The translations under genes were made by a program, and so were the position numbers. This document shows positions 21,061 through 24,120 of a stretch of 24,120 nt of DNA, in pieces. The stretch comes from CAYTZH01 sp964442285. Lineage in GTDB: Bacteria > Myxococcota_A > UBA9160 > JAFDET01. The stretch's first letter is position 1, and each line of letters opens with the position of its first letter. The notes below the pieces were generated by a model. It searched no databases, was not told the origin of the DNA, and worked only from the letters and a program-made list of their open reading frames with translations. The DNA lies in assembly GCA_964442285.1 (NCBI GenBank), contig CAYTZH010000057.1, positions 1-24,120 of the forward strand. The letters are read 5' to 3'.

Positions 21061-23850
21061 CTAGCTGCAGCCGCTCGTCGATCCGCAGTTGGGGCACTTG
21101 TAGCAGGCCCCGTTGCGGATCATGATCGTTCCACAGTCCATGCAGGACGGGGCGTCGGCCTGGTTCACCATGGCCGCGTAGCCCGGCGCCGAGGCCCCGG
21201 AGACGGCGCCGCCGGCCACCGCCACGCGCGGCCCGGCCAGGCCCGTCGCCTCGGCGTCGGCCTCCTGCTCGTCGGGGACCTCCGCCTCGCCCTCCATGTA
21301 GCGGTTGCCGAGGTACCGGAAGACGTAGTCGGTGACCGACTTCGCGATCGGGATCTCCCGGTTGTTGGTGAAGCCCGAGGGCTCGAACCGGGTGTGGCTG
21401 AACTTGTCCACCAGGGCCTTCAGCGGCACGCCGTACTGGAGTGCGATCGACGTCATGGTCGCGATCGTATCCATGAGGCCGGAGACCGTGCTGCCCTCCT
21501 TGGCCATCTTCAGGAAGATCTCCCCGGGCTGGCCGTCGTCGTAGAGCCCGACGGTCAGGTAGCCCTCGTGGCCCGCGATGGAGAACTTGTGGGTCAGCGC
21601 CTGGCGCTCGTCCGAGAGCTTCCGCCGGACCGGCCGCACCTCCGCCGCCGGGGCCTCCTCCTCCCTGCTCGTGTTGAGGGGCTGCGAGCGCTTGCAGCCA
21701 TCCCGGTAGACGGCGAGGGCCTTGAGCCCGAGGCGCCAGCCCTCGGTGTAGGCGCGCATCACGTCTTCCACGCTGGCGTCGCTGGGCAGGTTCACCGTCT
21801 TGCTGATGGCTCCGGAGAGGAAGGGCTGCACCGCGCCCATCATCCGCACGTGGCCCATCCAGTGGATGGAGCGCTGGCCGCCCGCGGCCCGGAACGCGCA
21901 GTCGAAGACCGCGAGGTGCTCTTCGCGGAGGTGCGGCGCGCCCTCGATCGTCTCGCGCTCGTCCACGTGGGCGACCACCGCCTCGATCTGCGCGTCGTCG
22001 TAGCCCAGGCGCCGCAGCGCCATCGGGACCGTGCGATTCACGATCTTCAGCAGCCCGCCGCCCACGAGCTTCTTGTACTTCACGAGGGCGATGTCCGGCT
22101 CCACGCCGGTGGTGTCGCAGTCCATCATGAAGGCGATGGTGCCGGTGGGCGCCAGCACGGTGACCTGGGCGTTCTTGTAGCCCCACTTCTCCCCGGCCTC
22201 GAGCGCGCTGGCCCACGCCTCGCGCGCCGCCGCGTGGAGATCGCCCGGGACGCCCTCGCTCGGGACCGCCTCGGCCGCCGCCTTGTGCATCCCGATCACC
22301 TCGAGGAAGGGCTTGCGGTTCATGCGGTAGCGCGGGAACGGCCCCATCGCCTCGGAGACCCGGGCGCTGGTGAGGTAGGCCTGGCCGCACATCAACGAGG
22401 TCACCGCCGCCGCGAAGTTCCGCCCCTCGTCGCTGTCGTAGGGCAGCCCGCGCGCCATCAGCGCGGCCCCCAGGTTGGCGTAGCCGAGCCCCAGCGGCCG
22501 GAACAGGTGGCTGTTCTTGCCGATCCTGGCGGTGGGGTAGTCGGCGTGGTCGACGACGATCTCCATGGCGAGGATCGTCACCGCCACCGCGTGGCGGAAG
22601 GAGGCCACGTCGAGCTCGCCGTTCTCGTCGAGGAACGCCATCAGGTTGAGGCTGGCCAGATTGCAGGCCGTGTCGTCCAGGAACATGTACTCGGAGCAGG
22701 GATTGCTCGAGTGGATGCGCCCGGAGCTCTTGCACGGGTTCCAGCGGTTGATGGTGCTGTCGTACTGGATGCCCGGGTCGCCGCAGACGTGGGCCGCCTC
22801 GGCCATCTCGCGCAGCAGGGCCTCGGCCTCGTAGGTGTCGACCGCCTCGCCCGTGGTCACCGCGCGGGTCTGCCAGGTGGCGCGGTTGTCGACCGCGCGC
22901 ATGAAGCCGTCGCTGACCCGCACCGAGTGGTTGGCGTTCTGGTAGTAGATCGAGTCGTAGGCGCCGCCGGCCACGTTGAAGCCGCCGTCGTAGCCCGCGT
23001 CGATCAGGGCCCAGGCCTTCTTCTCCTCGTTGGCCTTGCAGTGGATGAACTCGCGCACGTCCGGATGGTCGACGTTGAGGATCACCATCTTGGCCGCGCG
23101 GCGCGTCTTGCCGCCACTCTTCACGACGCCGGCGAAGGCGTCGTAGCCGCGCATGAACGAAACGGGACCCGAGGCGGTGCCGCCGCCGGCCAGCTTCTCC
23201 CGCGACGAGCGGATGCCGGAGAGGTTCGAGCCGGTGCCGGAGCCGCCCTTGAAGAGCATGGCCTCGGTCTTCGCCAGGTCCATGATCGACTCCATGCTGT
23301 CGTCGACCGAGTTGATGAAGCAGGCGCTGGCCTGCTGGGGCGTGTCCTTGACGCCCAGGTTGAACCAGACCGGGCTGTTGAAGGCCATCTTCTGGTGGAG
23401 CAGCAGGTGCGTGAGCTCGTCGGCGAAGGCCTGTCCGTCCGCCTCGGTGCGGAAGTAGCCGGAGCCCGCGCCCCAGCCGTGGATCCGGTCGACCACGCGG
23501 CCGACGAGCTGGCGCACGCTGTGCTCGCGCTCGGGGGTCCCCACGTGACCGCGGAAGTACTTGGAGACCACGACGTTGGCGGCGAGCTGGGACCAGCTCG
23601 TGGGGATCTCGACGTCGTTCTGGTCGAAGACGACCTCGCCCTTCTCGTTGGTGATGCGGGCCGAGCGCAGCTCCCACTCGACCTGGTCGAAGGGGCTCCG
23701 TCCCGCCTCGGTGAAGGCGCGCTCGATCTCCACGCCGCGCGGCGTGCGCTTGCGCGCGCGTCCCTTCTCGGACCGCCCCTGCGCCACCTGCAGATGGCGG
23801 CCGTCGTCCGCCCGCTCCACCGTCGTATCGATCCCGCCGCTCTCGCTCAC
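21061..23850 (-). CDS. nrdJ: Vitamin B12-dependent (class II) ribonucleotide reductase
   Basis: Converts ribonucleotides to deoxyribonucleotides using adenosylcobalamin to make the active-site thiyl radical, with or without oxygen. The 929-residue protein shows the class II/alpha-subunit landmarks: ACFINSVDDSMESIMD with a redox Cys (177), FKGGSGTGSNLSGIRSS, and NPCSE (Cys385) followed by ACNLASLNL. Near the end come KFSHTRFEPSGFTNNREIPIAKSVTDYVFRYLG and a Cys-rich zinc-ribbon-like tail (Cys903, 906, 916, 919, 922, 928). GTG 23850 is chosen for the GGTGGGGGG upstream; an ATG at 23919 adds an Arg-rich, unlikely extension. No class I or III reductase is in the window. I see no cobalamin-riboswitch B12 box and no clear NrdR boxes in the 270 bases upstream. 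Confidence 0.97.
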   Translation of the reverse strand: MSESGGIDTTVERADDGRHLQVAQGRSEKGRARKRTPRGVEIERAFTEAGRSPFDQVEWELRSARITNEKGEVVFDQNDVEIPTSWSQLAANVVVSKYFRGHVGTPEREHSVRQLVGRVVDRIHGWGAGSGYFRTEADGQAFADELTHLLLHQKMAFNSPVWFNLGVKDTPQQASACFINSVDDSMESIMDLAKTEAMLFKGGSGTGSNLSGIRSSREKLAGGGTASGPVSFMRGYDAFAGVVKSGGKTRRAAKMVILNVDHPDVREFIHCKANEEKKAWALIDAGYDGGFNVAGGAYDSIYYQNANHSVRVSDGFMRAVDNRATWQTRAVTTGEAVDTYEAEALLREMAEAAHVCGDPGIQYDSTINRWNPCKSSGRIHSSNPCSEYMFLDDTACNLASLNLMAFLDENGELDVASFRHAVAVTILAMEIVVDHADYPTARIGKNSHLFRPLGLGYANLGAALMARGLPYDSDEGRNFAAAVTSLMCGQAYLTSARVSEAMGPFPRYRMNRKPFLEVIGMHKAAAEAVPSEGVPGDLHAAAREAWASALEAGEKWGYKNAQVTVLAPTGTIAFMMDCDTTGVEPDIALVKYKKLVGGGLLKIVNRTVPMALRRLGYDDAQIEAVVAHVDERETIEGAPHLREEHLAVFDCAFRAAGGQRSIHWMGHVRMMGAVQPFLSGAISKTVNLPSDASVEDVMRAYTEGWRLGLKALAVYRDGCKRSQPLNTSREEEAPAAEVRPVRRKLSDERQALTHKFSIAGHEGYLTVGLYDDGQPGEIFLKMAKEGSTVSGLMDTIATMTSIALQYGVPLKALVDKFSHTRFEPSGFTNNREIPIAKSVTDYVFRYLGNRYMEGEAEVPDEQEADAEATGLAGPRVAVAGGAVSGASAPGYAAMVNQADAPSCMDCGTIMIRNGACYKCPNCGSTSGCS

Positions 23851-24120
23851 CGTGCCCCCCACCGGTTTCTCTCGAGTTCTTCCATCGCCTGGCGTCGGTC
23901 GCGCTCGCGCGCTGCGCATCCCCCCTGCGCGCCGTCGCCGGCCCCCCTGCTTCCCTGCGTGAGGAGCGTCCCTGCGTGAGGAGCGAAGCGTGCCCCTCGG
24001 GACGTCCTCTCGTCCCTCCGTTCCCGTTGCCTCGTGGGCCCCGAAGGGCCCGATTGCGTTTGCGATTTCGAACGCGTCTGCGACTTCGAGCTGGCCACCC
24101 TCATAGGACCGGACTTGTCG
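23851..24120. other. nrdJ upstream region, no gene recognised
   Basis: 270 bases to the right edge. They contain the 17-base tandem repeat and, near 24055-24090, two related stretches (TGCGATTTCGA and TGCGACTTCGA). An 85-codon minus-strand open frame here has Ser/Gln- and Arg-rich, unstructured translation and is not accepted as a gene. Confidence 0.4.
23952..23985. repeat. Two adjacent 17-base direct repeats upstream of nrdJ
   Basis: Bases 23952-23968 and 23969-23985 are the same 17 bases (TCCCTGCGTGAGGAGCG) in tandem, about 100 bases upstream of the nrdJ start. They could be paired regulator sites or a simple duplication. Confidence 0.7.

Noticed and set aside
21394..23979. Long plus-strand open frame opposite nrdJ
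   Set aside because: Mirror frame of a strongly supported enzyme gene, with His/Val/Asp-rich low-complexity translation.
23847..24104. 85-codon open frame ending in a GTGA overlap with nrdJ
   Set aside because: The overlap looks like coupling, but the translation is Ser/Gln/Arg-rich and unstructured, part of it comes from the 17-base direct repeat, and no good ribosome-binding site precedes it.
23851..24120. Cobalamin riboswitch upstream of nrdJ
   Set aside because: No B12-box (GCCACTG) or matching architecture seen on the minus strand within the available sequence.

Overview
The window is a high-GC, densely coded piece of a Gram-negative (two-membrane) bacterial genome. It carries LolA, an Lgt-family transferase, a lipoprotein-type SppA and a membrane-anchored anti-sigma factor. 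The PilZ protein resembles the paralogous PilZ family common in Myxococcus. Together with a proteasome-type AAA ATPase (Mpa/ARC), ETF-quinone oxidoreductase and a B12-dependent ribonucleotide reductase, this suggests a deltaproteobacterial-grade lineage (Myxococcota, Binatota or similar). That placement is inference. A 100-N gap shows that the sequence is a draft scaffold.

Layout. Positions 1-6694 are minus strand: plsC, ftsK, lolA, about 840 bases with no recognisable gene, then mpa running off the left edge. ssb (6861-7325, +) is divergent from plsC and convergent with a minus-strand block at 7344-12854. In transcription order that block holds a lytic transglycosylase, a monoacylglycerol-lipase-like hydrolase, an ECF sigma factor overlapping its zinc-finger anti-sigma factor, a G-tract repeat with an assembly gap, a secreted protein of unknown function, radC, and a PilZ protein. 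A plus-strand block follows: an orphan soluble PAS histidine kinase (13243-14634), an Lgt-family gene and an overlapping TetR regulator. A helical protein of unknown function lies at 16089-17003 (-). ETF-QO (17224-18927, +) has a clear sigma70-type promoter and abuts a convergent inositol-monophosphatase-like gene with no spacer. sppA precedes that gene in the same direction. nrdJ (21061-23850, -) ends at a strong hairpin terminator.

Working together. Several genes serve the envelope: lipid synthesis (plsC), lipoprotein maturation and transport (lgt, lolA), peptidoglycan turnover (slt), signal-peptide or membrane-protein cleavage (sppA), and an ECF sigma/anti-sigma pair that could sense envelope state. 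A second group serves DNA: ftsK, ssb, radC and nrdJ. The most informative single gene is mpa. In other bacteria it belongs to the Pup-proteasome system, so the rest of that system may lie just beyond position 1.

I found no tRNA, rRNA, insertion sequence, prophage or CRISPR array. I found no convincing wholly new system. The best leads are the mpa locus, the sigma/anti-sigma/secreted-protein cluster with its G-tract repeat, and two conserved-looking proteins of unknown function.
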